In this document: one piece after another, positions 47,610 through 58,958 of the stretch | How positions within the stretch are numbered: the stretch's first letter is position 1 | Layout of the letters: every line of letters begins with the position of its first letter | From: Saccharothrix longispora | GTDB lineage: Bacteria > Actinomycetota > Actinomycetes > Mycobacteriales > Pseudonocardiaceae | Direction: 5' to 3' | Assembly: GCF_030852425.1 (NCBI RefSeq) | Contig: NZ_NSDM01000007.1 | Location: 1-64,000 of the forward strand | DNA: 64,000 nt | Notes under the pieces: model-generated | Seen by the model: the letters and a program-made list of their open reading frames with translations, nothing else | What the model was told of the DNA's origin: nothing | Databases searched by the model: none | Position numbers and translations under genes: made by a program

Positions 47610-47676
47610 GGCTCGGTCCTGGTTCGGGCGCACTGCCGGCAGCGTGCCGGCGGTGCGCCCGAACCAGGACCGAGCC
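47610..47676. terminator. Exceptionally long hairpin downstream of the ALDH gene
   Basis: Two 30-base arms (47610-47639 and 47647-47676) pair with a single G-T type mismatch around a seven-base loop. It probably terminates the udh operon, but the stem is longer than any other in this window and could also be a remnant inverted-repeat element. Confidence 0.7.
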
Positions 47677-48777
47677 CGGTCGGCGCCTCGTCGAGGCCGA
47701 CCCGGCGGCGGCGACCGGTTCCGCCCGATCCGCCGGAGCCGCCGCCCGGGCTCGCCCAGCGGGCAACCGCACCGCGTCGACACGTCCATTGTGGACGTCG
47801 TGGTGCCGACCCGCGTGCGGCACGTCGACTCGGGGGCGTCCTCGGAGATCCGGCCGTGTGGTCGGCGCTCGTGAACCGACGGGGAGGTGGGCCCCGACGG
47901 GTACGCGCCACCGGCGTTCGGAGGAGCGGCGAGGCGGTGGAGGCACCCACGTCGCGGGGGTCGCGAGCACCCCGGAGGGGTCGAACGCCTTCCGCGTCCG
48001 GCCTGGACGTAGAACTCACGGCTCCCGAACGCTGGACTCGCCGCTCCCGGGGGTTGGACTCTCGCGAGGGCCCGGCACTCGGGACCGATGAGTCGCGCAT
48101 TCGGGTCCGGTGCGACGAGGTCGGGTGGGGGACACTGTGCTCGCGCCGTCGCCGTCGCACCGCCTCGTCGGGTCCGTCAGCACCCGACGAGGCGGTGCCG
48201 GCCCGCGGGGCGTTCGCCGACGTGTCGCGGGAGCCGCCGGGTGCCGGGACCGCGCCCGACCTCCGGTGCCGAATCCCATGAGGACCGGACGGGCACCGGC
48301 ACGCGACGGAGCCGCCACCCACTCACAGTGGCGTCGCGCCGCCCTCGACGGGGCGGTCGTGGTGACATCCGGGTGGATCTCGGCGCGCAGCGGGGGGCCG
48401 CGGTTCGCACGAGTGCGCCCGACTCACCGGACCGGACGACGAAGTCGCCGAACCGGGCGAGACTTTCAATGCGACGCCCGACCTGCGTGACGCGCTTTCG
48501 ACGGGTGACGAGCATTCATTGTCGATGCATCACGCCGAATATGAGCACCCTTAGCAGTTAAACGAGCACTCAACGACGTTGCGGTCACCCGACCGGGGGC
48601 ATCAAGGGGAAGAAAAACAACTACGTGTGGACCTTGCAGGGGTGAACAAACAACACGAACGGCTTATGGACAACCCTGCCACCACGGACGGCGAGAACCG
48701 GTTGACCGGACGGGGCCGCCGCCCACGGCGCCGCGGTGACCGCGACACCGGAGCGGACGGTGGTCTGGCGGTGACGG
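47677..48777. other. Gene-poor region with degraded repeats
   Basis: About 1.1 kb in which no frame has convincing coding character: all long frames are Arg/Pro/Ser-rich. 48440-48650 is noticeably richer in A/T (for example TTCATTGTCGATGCATCACG and following), which may mark a promoter or an old boundary. It ends at the second XRE/DUF397 module. Confidence 0.5.
48005..48110. repeat. Diverged copy of the 31.3-kb intergenic repeat
   Basis: GAACGCTGGACTCGC occurs here (48029-48043) and at 31426-31440; flanking GTAGAACTCACG, TTGGACTCTCGCGAG and GATGAGTCGCGCATTCGGG are recognisable variants of the same ACTCGCG/CGTTC units. Coding frames are absent. Confidence 0.6.
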
Positions 48778-48954
48778 TCAGGTTTGTCGGAGGAGTGCGA
48801 GGAACGCCCGGAAAGGGCGCTCCCCGAAGGCCAACTGCGGTTCGGGCCGCTTGCTGTCCCGGACCCGCGTGGACGTCCGGCCCACGGCCAGTTCCACGCA
48901 GTTGTTGCCGGCACCCGAGTGGGTGCTCTTGCGCCACGTCTTGTCGTTGATCAT
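48778..48954 (-). CDS. DUF397 protein (second module)
   Basis: 58 residues with the DUF397 pattern: TWRKSTHSGAGNNCVELAVG, VRDSKRPE, FGERPFRAFLALL. ATG at 48954 overlaps the XRE gene stop (ATGA); upstream in-frame codons belong to that gene's shadow. Compared with the first module, the core is SGAGNNCVE rather than SGGGSNCVE. Partner of the regulator immediately upstream. Confidence 0.92.
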   Translation of the reverse strand: MINDKTWRKSTHSGAGNNCVELAVGRTSTRVRDSKRPEPQLAFGERPFRAFLALLRQT

Positions 48955-49805
48955 GTGTCCTTCAGTGCCGTTGCCGTTTTCCTGATCAACGAGGCCGAGT
49001 CCTTGGGCGACAGGGCGACCTCGTTCACCATTTCCTCGAAGTGCAGCAGGTACTTTTGCACATCGGCGGGATTGTCCACCCACTTACCGCCGCCGGCGTA
49101 CTCGAGGTAGACGGCTGAAGGATCGCTGTCGTCGAAGCGGAGGGCGGTCGCGCCGCCCCCGGACATGGTCCCGTGGGCGCCCGCTTCGAACGGGATCACC
49201 TGGATGACGACGTTGTCCCGCTTCCCCGTGTCGAGCAAATGCGACAACTGCTCGCGCATGACCTGCCGGCCGCCGACGACGCGGTGCAGCGCGGCCTCGT
49301 CGATCACGGCGTGCAGTCGCAGCCCCGGCAGTCGGCGCTGCCGGTTCGCGAGTGCGGCGGCGACCTGTTCGACGGACACCGAGGAGTCCATGAAGCGCTG
49401 ACCGGCGAGCCGGATGGCCGCGGCGTACGCGGGGGTCTGGAGCAGGCCGGGGATGACGATCATCTCGATCGTCCGCACCTCGGTGGCGTCGGCCTCCTGC
49501 CGCGCGTAGGTGCGCGCCTCCGGCGTGTACGCCGCCGCGTAGACCAGTCGCGTGCCGTCCTGCTTGGCGTCCTCCCACAGCGCTTCCGCTTCGCGCCGTT
49601 CGGCGTCCGTGGCGCCGTAGAGCCCGAGGAGTGCTCCCAGTTCGGTCCAACTCGGACTGATGTAGCCGTTCTCCATGCGCGACAGCGTGGACTGCGTCTT
49701 GCGCGTGAGCGCGTGGTAGTCGACCTCGGTCTTGCCCGCCCGTTTGCGCAGGGCGTTGAGGAACTGACCGAGCTTGCGCTTGCGTCGGGTTTGGACGGCT
49801 GCCAT
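48951..49805 (-). CDS. Scr1-type XRE-family regulator (second module)
   Basis: 284 residues: helix-turn-helix (about 8-70; LGQFLNALRKRAGKTEVDYHAL ... STLSRMENGYISP) and Scr1 domain (EMIVIPGLLQTPAYAAAI, VVIQVIPFEAGAHGTM). Only moderately similar to the regulator at 37626-38474, so the modules are probably not a recent duplication. ATG at 49805. A 12-base palindrome lies about 87 bases upstream. Confidence 0.92.
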   Translation of the reverse strand: MAAVQTRRKRKLGQFLNALRKRAGKTEVDYHALTRKTQSTLSRMENGYISPSWTELGALLGLYGATDAERREAEALWEDAKQDGTRLVYAAAYTPEARTYARQEADATEVRTIEMIVIPGLLQTPAYAAAIRLAGQRFMDSSVSVEQVAAALANRQRRLPGLRLHAVIDEAALHRVVGGRQVMREQLSHLLDTGKRDNVVIQVIPFEAGAHGTMSGGGATALRFDDSDPSAVYLEYAGGGKWVDNPADVQKYLLHFEEMVNEVALSPKDSASLIRKTATALKDT

Positions 49806-50260
49806 GCGGGACACACTCCTCGCTGAAAGAACTGCGGACACCTTAGTGCGCGGACACCGCGTGGCCGGTTCCCTTGATCCAGCGACGTACAGCGCATATG
49901 CGCCTCTACGGCATGCTTCGCCGGAGGGGGTCTCACGGCCGCGGGTCGGGTGCCCCGCGACGTGGTGCGCGCCGCGCGACCCGCCGGTCCGCACCGGCGG
50001 TCCGGTCCGCGGTGGACAGCCGCGACGAGCGGTTATGGCATCCGGGCCACGACGACGGACGGCCGGGACCGCGCGCTCCGGACGGGCGGGGCGGACGGGA
50101 CCGCCCACGACGGCGCGACCGGCGGGACGAGCGCCCCCGACCGCGCGCTCCGGTGGTCGCGGGCCGCGATCGGAGCGGGCAACAGTTCGGCCACATATAG
50201 GTTTCGCGAGTCTGAACTCCGGGCGTCACCCCCGCCGGCCACCTGTCGGACGGCCGGCTA
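49806..50260. other. Intergenic region between XRE regulator and acetyltransferase
   Basis: About 450 bases. It contains the perfect palindrome GCGCATATGCGC (49892-49903), a possible regulator site. The reading frames across it are Arg-rich shadows; I see no RNA gene. Confidence 0.45.
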
Positions 50261-50695
50261 CTAGTCGGCCCGCAGCTCGCGGCTGAGCCAGGTCGACGCC
50301 TCGTCCGCGAACCCGTGCCGACGGTAGAACCGGCGCGCGGCCTCGTTGCGGTCCTCGGTCTCCAGGAACACCTTCCGCGCGCCGGCCGCGCGGGCCCGCT
50401 CCACCAGCGCGGCGACGACCGCGCCGCCCACGCCGCCGCCCCGGTTGCGCACGTAGAACTCGTCGAGCAGCGCGTCACGCCCGCCGGACTCCAGCGAGTA
50501 GCCCCAGGTGAGCACCGCGTAGCCGGTGTCGAACAGCCACACCTGGCCGAACCGGTCGTCGCGCAGCAGCGGCTCCAGCGCGGACGTGACCACGTCCTCG
50601 TCGTACGCGTGCTCGTCCACCTCGTAGAACTCCCGCACCAGGGGCAGCAGCACGGGCAGGTCGGTCGGGACGGCACGCCTGATCACATCGGACAC
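50261..50695 (-). CDS. GNAT-family N-acetyltransferase
   Basis: 144 residues, single GNAT domain. Acetyl-CoA loop is in VRNRGGGVGGAVVAALVERA (a variant of the Q/RxxGxG/A motif), followed by VFLETEDRNEAARRFYRRHGF, the typical C-terminal motif. N-terminal IRRAVPTDLPVLLPLVREF. GTG at 50695. Divergent from the ABC exporter. Substrate unknown. Confidence 0.88.
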   Translation of the reverse strand: MSDVIRRAVPTDLPVLLPLVREFYEVDEHAYDEDVVTSALEPLLRDDRFGQVWLFDTGYAVLTWGYSLESGGRDALLDEFYVRNRGGGVGGAVVAALVERARAAGARKVFLETEDRNEAARRFYRRHGFADEASTWLSRELRAD

Positions 50696-50769
50696 CCGAT
50701 GAGGTTAGCCCCGCACGCGGAACCCGCGATCCGCCTGAAATTGTCGGAGCGGGGGTCCATCATGGCCCG

Positions 50770-51759
50770 ATGGCAGACGCGATCGTGGCCGAGGGACTGG
50801 TCAAGCGCTACGGATCGGTGGTGGCCCTGGACGGCCTCGACCTCGTGGTGCCGGAGGGGACCGTCATGGGGCTGCTCGGGCCGAACGGCGCGGGCAAGAC
50901 CACGACGGTGCGGGTGTTGACGACGCTGCTGGAGCAGGACGAGGGCCGGGCGACGGTGACGGGGCTGGACGTCGTCGCGGACGCGAAGGAGCTGCGCCGC
51001 CGGATCGGGCTGTCCGGTCAGTACGCGGCGGTCGACGAGAACCTGACGGGGTTCGAGAACCTCGACATGGTGGGCAGGCTGTACCACCTGGGGAAGCGGC
51101 GCAGCCGGGAGCGGGCGCGCGAGCTGCTGACCGTGTTCGACCTCGTGGAGGCGGCCGACCGGCCGGTGAAGGGCTACTCGGGCGGCATGCGCCGCAGGCT
51201 CGACCTCGCGGGCGCGCTGGTGGCGAAGCCGTCGGTGCTGTTCCTCGACGAGCCGACCACTGGTCTGGACCCGCGCAGCCGGCTCGGCATGTGGGACGTG
51301 ATCTCCGAACTGGTGGCCGGCGGCACCACGCTGCTGCTCACCACGCAGTACCTGGAGGAGGCCGACCGGCTGGCGGACCGGATCGCGGTCATCGACCACG
51401 GGCGGGTCATCGCGCTCGGCACGGCGGACGAGCTGAAGGCCCAGGTGGGCGGTGAACGGCTGGAGCTGACGGTGGGCACCGCGCAGGACGCGCGGACGGC
51501 GAGGTCCGCGCTGGCGCCGCTGGCGGTCGGCGAGATCGTGCTGGACGACCGGGGGCACCGGCTGACCGTGCCGGTGTCGGGCGGGGCGGACGTGCTGGTG
51601 GACGGCATCCGGCGGCTGGACGCCGAATCGGTGAAGGTGCTCGACGTGGGCCTGCGCAGGCCCACGCTGGACGACGTGTTCCTGTCGCTGACCGGGCACG
51701 CCACGGCCGTCGGCGCCGCGGGCGCCGACGGGGAGAAGCAGGAGGAGTCGGGGGCATGA
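50770..51759 (+). CDS. DrrA-type ABC transporter ATP-binding protein
   Basis: ATPase of an ABC-2 exporter, 329 residues. Walker A GPNGAGKTT, Q-loop GLSGQYAAVDENLTG, signature YSGGMRRRLDLA, Walker B VLFLDEPTTGLD, switch region LTTQYLEEADRLADR. The C-terminal ~90-residue domain (ELTVGTAQDARTARSAL ... VGLRRPTLDDVFLSLTG) is typical of daunorubicin-resistance DrrA proteins. It overlaps the permease gene by four bases. Export of a lipid, antibiotic or other hydrophobic compound is likely; the actual cargo is unknown. Confidence 0.93.
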   Translation: MADAIVAEGLVKRYGSVVALDGLDLVVPEGTVMGLLGPNGAGKTTTVRVLTTLLEQDEGRATVTGLDVVADAKELRRRIGLSGQYAAVDENLTGFENLDMVGRLYHLGKRRSRERARELLTVFDLVEAADRPVKGYSGGMRRRLDLAGALVAKPSVLFLDEPTTGLDPRSRLGMWDVISELVAGGTTLLLTTQYLEEADRLADRIAVIDHGRVIALGTADELKAQVGGERLELTVGTAQDARTARSALAPLAVGEIVLDDRGHRLTVPVSGGADVLVDGIRRLDAESVKVLDVGLRRPTLDDVFLSLTGHATAVGAAGADGEKQEESGA

Positions 51760-52559
51760 ACGCGTTCACGGAAGCCCTTGCCGACGGCGCGGTCGTCGCC
51801 AAGCGGAACCTCATCAAGATCAAGCGGGTCCCGGACCTGCTCGTGTTCTCGACGTTGCAGCCGATCATGTTCGTGCTGCTGTTCGCCTACGTGTTCGGCG
51901 GTTCGATCGCCGTGCCGGGCATGGACTACCGCGAGTTCCTGATGGCGGGGATCTTCGCGCAGACCGTGGTGTTCGGCGCGACGATCACCGGCTCGGGCCT
52001 GGCCGAGGACATCCAGAAGGGCGTGATCGACCGGTTCCGGTCGCTGCCCATGGCGCGCTCGGCGGTCCTGATCGGGCGGACCACGTCGGACCTGCTGAAC
52101 AACGTCCTCGTCATCGTGGTGATGTCGTTGACCGGCTTGGCCGTCGGGTGGCGCATCCACTCGTCGCCGCTGGAGGCGCTGGCCGGCTTCGCGCTGCTGC
52201 TGCTGTTCGCCTACGCGCTGTCCTGGGGCATGGCGATCGTCGGGTTGATGGTGCGCAGCCCCGAGGTGTTCAACAACGCCTCGTTCATCGTGATCTTCCC
52301 GTTGACGTTCATCGCGAACACCTTCGTGCAGGAGAGCAACCTGCCCGGGGCGTTGCGGGTGTTCGCCGAGTGGAACCCGGTGTCGGCGGTGACCGCCGCG
52401 GCGCGCGAACTGTTCGGCAACACCAACGCGATGATGCCCGTGGCGGACTCGTGGCCGTTGCGGCACCCGGTGTCGGCGACGTTGGTCTGGGTGGCGGTGT
52501 TCCTGGCGGTCTTCGTCCCGTTGGCGACCCGCCAGTACCGCAAGGCGGTTTCCCGGTAG
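51756..52559 (+). CDS. DrrB-type ABC-2 transporter permease
   Basis: 267 residues with six hydrophobic helices. Conserved family elements: KRNLIKIKRVPDLLVFSTLQPIMFVLLFAYVFGG at the N terminus, EDIQKGVIDRFRSLPMARSAVL in the cytosolic loop and PLTFIANTFV near the fourth helix. ATG at 51756 overlaps the ATPase gene (ATGA). Partner of the upstream ATPase. Confidence 0.93.
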   Translation: MNAFTEALADGAVVAKRNLIKIKRVPDLLVFSTLQPIMFVLLFAYVFGGSIAVPGMDYREFLMAGIFAQTVVFGATITGSGLAEDIQKGVIDRFRSLPMARSAVLIGRTTSDLLNNVLVIVVMSLTGLAVGWRIHSSPLEALAGFALLLLFAYALSWGMAIVGLMVRSPEVFNNASFIVIFPLTFIANTFVQESNLPGALRVFAEWNPVSAVTAAARELFGNTNAMMPVADSWPLRHPVSATLVWVAVFLAVFVPLATRQYRKAVSR

Positions 52560-52627
52560 CGATGAAGGTTTCGGGCGCGACTCGCGATGGGTAGTCCGGT
52601 GGCATCCAAGCCCTGAGGAGGCAAGAG

Positions 52628-53191
52628 ATGTCCACCGGCGTCGTCATCGGCTTGATAGTCGTCGCCCTGATCGTGGTGGCCGGGGTCGCCTTCATGGCCC
52701 GTTCTTCCATGCAGCGCAAGAGGTTGCGCTCGAAGTTCGGTCCCGAGTACGACCGGGCGCTGGAGGGCAAGGGCGACCGGACCGCCGCGGAGCGCGAACT
52801 GGCCGAGCGGGAGCGGGAGCACGCGAAGCTCGACCTGCGCCCCCTCGACCCCGGGGCTCGCGACACCTACGCGCGCAACTGGACCGCCATCCAGGAGCAG
52901 TTCGTGGACGAGCCGTCGGCGGCGGTGGGCCAGGCGGACCGCCTGGTCACCGACCTGATGGCCGAGCGCGGTTACCCCACCGAGGGGTACGAGAAGCGGG
53001 TGTCGCTGCTGTCCGTGGAGCACGCGAACACGCTCGGGCACTACCGGGACGCGCACGAGATCCGCCAGCGGCAGGACCGCGGCGAGGCGTCCACCGAGGA
53101 CCTCCGCAACGCGATGGTCCACTACCGAACCCTGTTCGAGGATCTGCTGGGCAGCCGCCAGGACGGCGAGCGCCGGGAAGGAGCGCGGTAA
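52628..53191 (+). CDS. Membrane-anchored hypothetical protein with helical domain
   Basis: 187 residues: one N-terminal membrane helix (about 4-24), a charged linker rich in Arg/Glu, then a helical domain from about 75 containing YARNWTAIQEQFVDEPSAAVGQAD and STEDLRNAMVHYRTLFEDLLG. This domain is shared with the next gene. A clear AGGAGGCAAGAG motif precedes the ATG. The stop overlaps the next start (TAATG). No named function recognised. Confidence 0.82.
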   Translation: MSTGVVIGLIVVALIVVAGVAFMARSSMQRKRLRSKFGPEYDRALEGKGDRTAAERELAEREREHAKLDLRPLDPGARDTYARNWTAIQEQFVDEPSAAVGQADRLVTDLMAERGYPTEGYEKRVSLLSVEHANTLGHYRDAHEIRQRQDRGEASTEDLRNAMVHYRTLFEDLLGSRQDGERREGAR

Positions 53192-53811
53192 TGGCCGAGC
53201 AGCGCCTCACCACCGAGGACTTCGCGTCCCCGCACAAGCACGACGACGGCCTCTCGGGGCCCGACACCCACGACGGCACGGGGCACCACGCGGACACGAG
53301 CCGCGAGTGGCGCGAGCAGGACGCCACGGGCGCCTACGACACCGGTGTCGGCGCGCGTGACGAGCAGCGGTACGACGGGCGCGAGCCGGTCGAGCAGACG
53401 CCGGCCGACCGCGACGTGGCCGAGCCGGACCTGACCGACCGGGAGCGGCTCGACGCCGAGCCGGTCGCCGACGACGAGTTCGTCGACGAGACCGCGGCCG
53501 GTGCCGCCGGGGCGCCCGTGGAGCACTCCGCGGACTCCACCGACTCCCCGCTGTTCACCACCGACGACGCCACCAGCTACCGCGACGAGTGGCGCACGTT
53601 GCAGGCGGACTTCGTCGACGACCCGCGCGAGGCCGTGCAGCGGGCCGACGAGCTGGTCGCCCAGGTGATCCAGTCGCTGGCCACCACGTTCGCCGAGCAC
53701 AAGCGGTCCCTGGAGGGCCAGTGGCAGGAGGGCGAGCAGGTCGAGACCGAGGAGCTGCGCCAGGCCCTCAAGCGCTACCGCTCGTTCTTCGACCGGCTGC
53801 TGTCGGTCTAG
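53191..53811 (+). CDS. Hypothetical protein with acidic disordered N terminus and shared helical domain
   Basis: 206 residues. The first ~125 are Asp/Glu/Thr/Ala-rich with little order expected; the last ~80 (YRDEWRTLQADFVDDPREAVQRADELV ... TEELRQALKRYRSFFDRLL) match the C-terminal domain of the preceding gene position by position (W, Q..FVD.P..AV..AD.LV, TE.LR.A...YR..F..LL). No membrane helix, so this is likely the cytosolic paralogue of the membrane-anchored one. Function unknown. Confidence 0.82.
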   Translation: MAEQRLTTEDFASPHKHDDGLSGPDTHDGTGHHADTSREWREQDATGAYDTGVGARDEQRYDGREPVEQTPADRDVAEPDLTDRERLDAEPVADDEFVDETAAGAAGAPVEHSADSTDSPLFTTDDATSYRDEWRTLQADFVDDPREAVQRADELVAQVIQSLATTFAEHKRSLEGQWQEGEQVETEELRQALKRYRSFFDRLLSV

Positions 53812-53861
53812 CGGCGGAGCGGCGACACGCGGCAGTACCGGCGGGGTGACCCCGCCGCAGC

Positions 53862-53918
53862 CTGAAACGATCTCCCCGTTGTGCGTCTGGCGACCCAGGT
53901 GCACAACGGGTGTTTCAG
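53862..53918. terminator. Nested convergent hairpin
   Basis: CTGAAAC (53862-53868) pairs with GTTTCAG (53912-53918), enclosing CCCGTTGTGC (53875-53884) paired with GCACAACGGG (53901-53910) and an inner CTGG/CCAG. It lies between convergent genes and includes the stop codon of the minus-strand gene. Confidence 0.65.
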
Positions 53919-54271
53919 TTTCCGGCCCCCGGCAGTTCCCGCCCCCAGCCGGGCAGCTCCCGGATCTCCACCTCCAGGACGTCGACCTCGTCGTCGATCG
54001 CCTCGTCGAGCATCCGGTCGAGCAGTTCCCGGCAGTCGACCGACGCCACCCCGAACCGGGGCACCAGCTCCCACCACACGGCGGGGTTGCCCCAGAACGA
54101 GCCGGAGCCCTGGTCGACGCCCTCCAGGCACCGCAGCGCCGGGTCGTCGTCGGCCATCCTCCGCACGTGGTCGATGAACCGGGCGAGCGCGTTGGGGTTC
54201 AGCACCGGCACGGCGCCGTAGCCGCGCAGGCAGTCCTCCAGCTCGGCCAGGAACTCTTCCTTGAACGTCAC
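53915..54271 (-). CDS. Hypothetical protein (118 aa)
   Basis: 118 residues, acidic, unrecognised. It contains FKEEFLAELEDCLRGYGAVP, ALARFIDHVRRMADDDPALRCLEG, GSFWGNPAVWWELVPRFG and EVDVLEVEIRELPG. Composition and third-position GC support a real gene. GTG at 54271. The stop codon lies inside the terminator hairpin shared with the convergent gene. Confidence 0.7.
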   Translation of the reverse strand: MTFKEEFLAELEDCLRGYGAVPVLNPNALARFIDHVRRMADDDPALRCLEGVDQGSGSFWGNPAVWWELVPRFGVASVDCRELLDRMLDEAIDDEVDVLEVEIRELPGWGRELPGAGN

Positions 54272-54465
54272 GGCGCCACCCCCGGTCCGTCCCGCGCCGT
54301 CGCGGGTGAGGGGCACTCGCGTCCCCGTGGCCGTTCACGGTACCTCCGCGGGGCTCTCGGAAGTTCCTGCCGACGGGCGGTTCGCGAGCGGTGCGGCCGA
54401 CGCGCCCCGGGAGGAATATTCGCGCCCGGGCGGCCATCGGCAGTCCACAGTGGACCAAAGGACCG

Positions 54466-55239
54466 TCATTCCGAGCGCAGTCGGGCCATGAAGCTGAAGC
54501 GGTCGCCCCGGTAGAGCGAGCGGACCCGCTCGATCGGGTTGCCGTCGTCGTCGTGGGACACGCGGTGCAGCAGCAGCATCGGCAGCGCCGGGTTCGTGCC
54601 GATCAGCAGCGCCTCGCGCGGCGTGGCCAGCACGGTCTCCACCCGCTCCTCGGCCTCGGCGAACACCACGCCGAGCCGCTCCCGCAGGCACGCGTACAGC
54701 GACGTGGTCGGGTCGAACACGTCGAGCAGCGTCGGGAACCGCGCCGCCGACAGGTAGGTCGACTCCAGGCCGACCCGCTCGTCGTCGGCCAGCAGCACCC
54801 GCTCCAGGTGGACCACCACGTCACCGCGCTCCACCCGCAGGTCGCGCGCCAGCACCTCGTCCGCGGGCAGGTGCTCGACGGTGATCACGCTGCGCGCCGG
54901 GGCGACGCCCTGCCGCCGCATGCCGTCGGTGTAGCTGACCAGCGACAGCGGCTGCACCAGCTTGGGCGGCGCGACGAACGTGCCGCTGCCCTGGCGGCGC
55001 AGCAGCTTGCCCTCCAGCACCAGCTCGCCGATCGCCTGGCGCAGGGTCACCCGCGACACGGAGAAGCGCTCGGCGAGGTCCCGCTCCGACGGCAGCGCGG
55101 AGCCCTCCCCCAGCGCGTCCACCAACCAGAGCAGCTCGGTCTTGACCGCGTAGTAGCGCGGTATCCGACCGTGCTCGGGGATGCCCGCGCGAACGGGGCC
55201 GTCCGCGCGGTACTGGGGCACGAAATGCGATGCGGGCAC
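54466..55239 (-). CDS. GntR/HutC-family transcriptional regulator
   Basis: 257 residues: N-terminal winged helix (about 25-90; GSALPSERDLAERFSVSRVTLRQAIG, wing GSGTFVA) and a UTRA effector domain (about 105-250; LPADEVLARDLRV, GLESTYLSAARFP). DasR-like architecture, suggesting a sugar-phosphate or amino-sugar ligand. GTG start at 55239. The only nearby candidate target is the solute-binding lipoprotein gene just upstream on the same strand. Confidence 0.92.
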   Translation of the reverse strand: MPASHFVPQYRADGPVRAGIPEHGRIPRYYAVKTELLWLVDALGEGSALPSERDLAERFSVSRVTLRQAIGELVLEGKLLRRQGSGTFVAPPKLVQPLSLVSYTDGMRRQGVAPARSVITVEHLPADEVLARDLRVERGDVVVHLERVLLADDERVGLESTYLSAARFPTLLDVFDPTTSLYACLRERLGVVFAEAEERVETVLATPREALLIGTNPALPMLLLHRVSHDDDGNPIERVRSLYRGDRFSFMARLRSE

Positions 55240-55297
55240 ACCTCGAGCCTACGCAGGTGCGCGCGCCGGTCGGACCGCTGACGGAGTGGGTCGCAGA

Positions 55298-56125
55298 TCA
55301 CCCACCGAGCTTCGGCGGCTCCGGGATGGCGTAACCCGAGTCGCCCACGTTGGCCTCCAGCGACCTGCGCCACTCGCCGGAGTCCATCATCTTCCGGACG
55401 GCCTCCGTCACCTTCGCCTTGCTGGTGGGATCGCCCTTCCGCATGCCGATGCCGTAGCGCTCCTCGCTGAACGGCTTGCCCACGACCCGCAGCAGCTCGG
55501 GGTTCTGCGCGGCGTACCCGGCGAGGATCACGTCGTCGGTCGTCATGGTGTCGACCTGCTCGGCCAGCAGGGCGGTGACGCAATCGCTGAAGTTGGGGTA
55601 CTCGACCAGTTCGACGGACTGGGCGAACCGGTCGCGCACGAACTGGGCCGACGTGGTGTTGGCGACCGAGCACAGCCGCAGCCCGTCGAGCGATTCCGGC
55701 CCGGTGATCCGGACGTCGGTCATCCGCACCAGCAGGTCCTGCCCCGCCCGGAAGTACGGACCCACGAAGTCGATGACCTCCTCGCGCTTCTCGGTGATGG
55801 AGTAACTGGAGACCACCAGGTCGACCTTGCCCTCCGTGAGCAACTTCTCGCGCTCCGAAGGCAATGCCTCGGTGAACGTTATCCCGGATTCCTCCACACC
55901 GAGTTCCTTCGCCACGTAGCGGGCGACGTCGACGTCGAAGCCGCGGAACGTGCCGTCGAGCCGGCGGAGGCCGAGTCCGGGCTGGTCGTAGGCGACGGCG
56001 ATGGTCAACCTGCCGGAACCGCTCGCCTTGCCGGCGACGGTCGTGTCGTCACCGGTGGAGCACGAAATGAGGACAAGCGCGGCGGAACACGTCGCCACGA
56101 GGGCGCGCAACGGTGCCAGAGCCAT
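55298..56125 (-). CDS. Amino-acid ABC transporter substrate-binding lipoprotein (GluB-like)
   Basis: 275 residues: lipoprotein signal ending ALVLISC, then a type II periplasmic-binding fold with the SBP_bac_3 pattern GRLTIAVAYDQPGLGLRR, GFDVDVARYVAKELG, VDLVVSSYSITEKREEVIDF, DTMTTDDVILAGYAAQ and GIGMRKGD. Two Cys (LCSVANT, FSDCVTALL) suggest a disulfide. Likely glutamate or related amino acid. No permease or ATPase gene lies beside it, so it either uses a transporter encoded elsewhere or has a sensory role. Confidence 0.9.
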   Translation of the reverse strand: MALAPLRALVATCSAALVLISCSTGDDTTVAGKASGSGRLTIAVAYDQPGLGLRRLDGTFRGFDVDVARYVAKELGVEESGITFTEALPSEREKLLTEGKVDLVVSSYSITEKREEVIDFVGPYFRAGQDLLVRMTDVRITGPESLDGLRLCSVANTTSAQFVRDRFAQSVELVEYPNFSDCVTALLAEQVDTMTTDDVILAGYAAQNPELLRVVGKPFSEERYGIGMRKGDPTSKAKVTEAVRKMMDSGEWRRSLEANVGDSGYAIPEPPKLGG

Positions 56126-56268
56126 TCTTCCCCTTGTCAGGAGCTTCCTCGGGATGGACGGAACCTAGGCGCGGAAAAGGATTCCGTCCATAGGCCGAAG
56201 AAGACAAGCCGCACCGGATCGGTCAAGCGTGACGTTCGTGCAACGACGTCGTGTCGCGGGCGACGGCG

Positions 56269-58956
<2,688 letters not shown>

Positions 58957-58958
58957 GG

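Noticed and set aside
47561..48322. 253-codon minus-strand frame in the gene-poor stretch
   Set aside because: Composition is Arg/Pro/Gly/Ser with no domain; it runs straight through the 30-bp-arm hairpin and the repeat copy.
50700..50715. Possible iron box (GGTTAGCC) upstream of the acetyltransferase gene
   Set aside because: Only a half-site-like match to the IdeR consensus; no 19-base palindrome is present.
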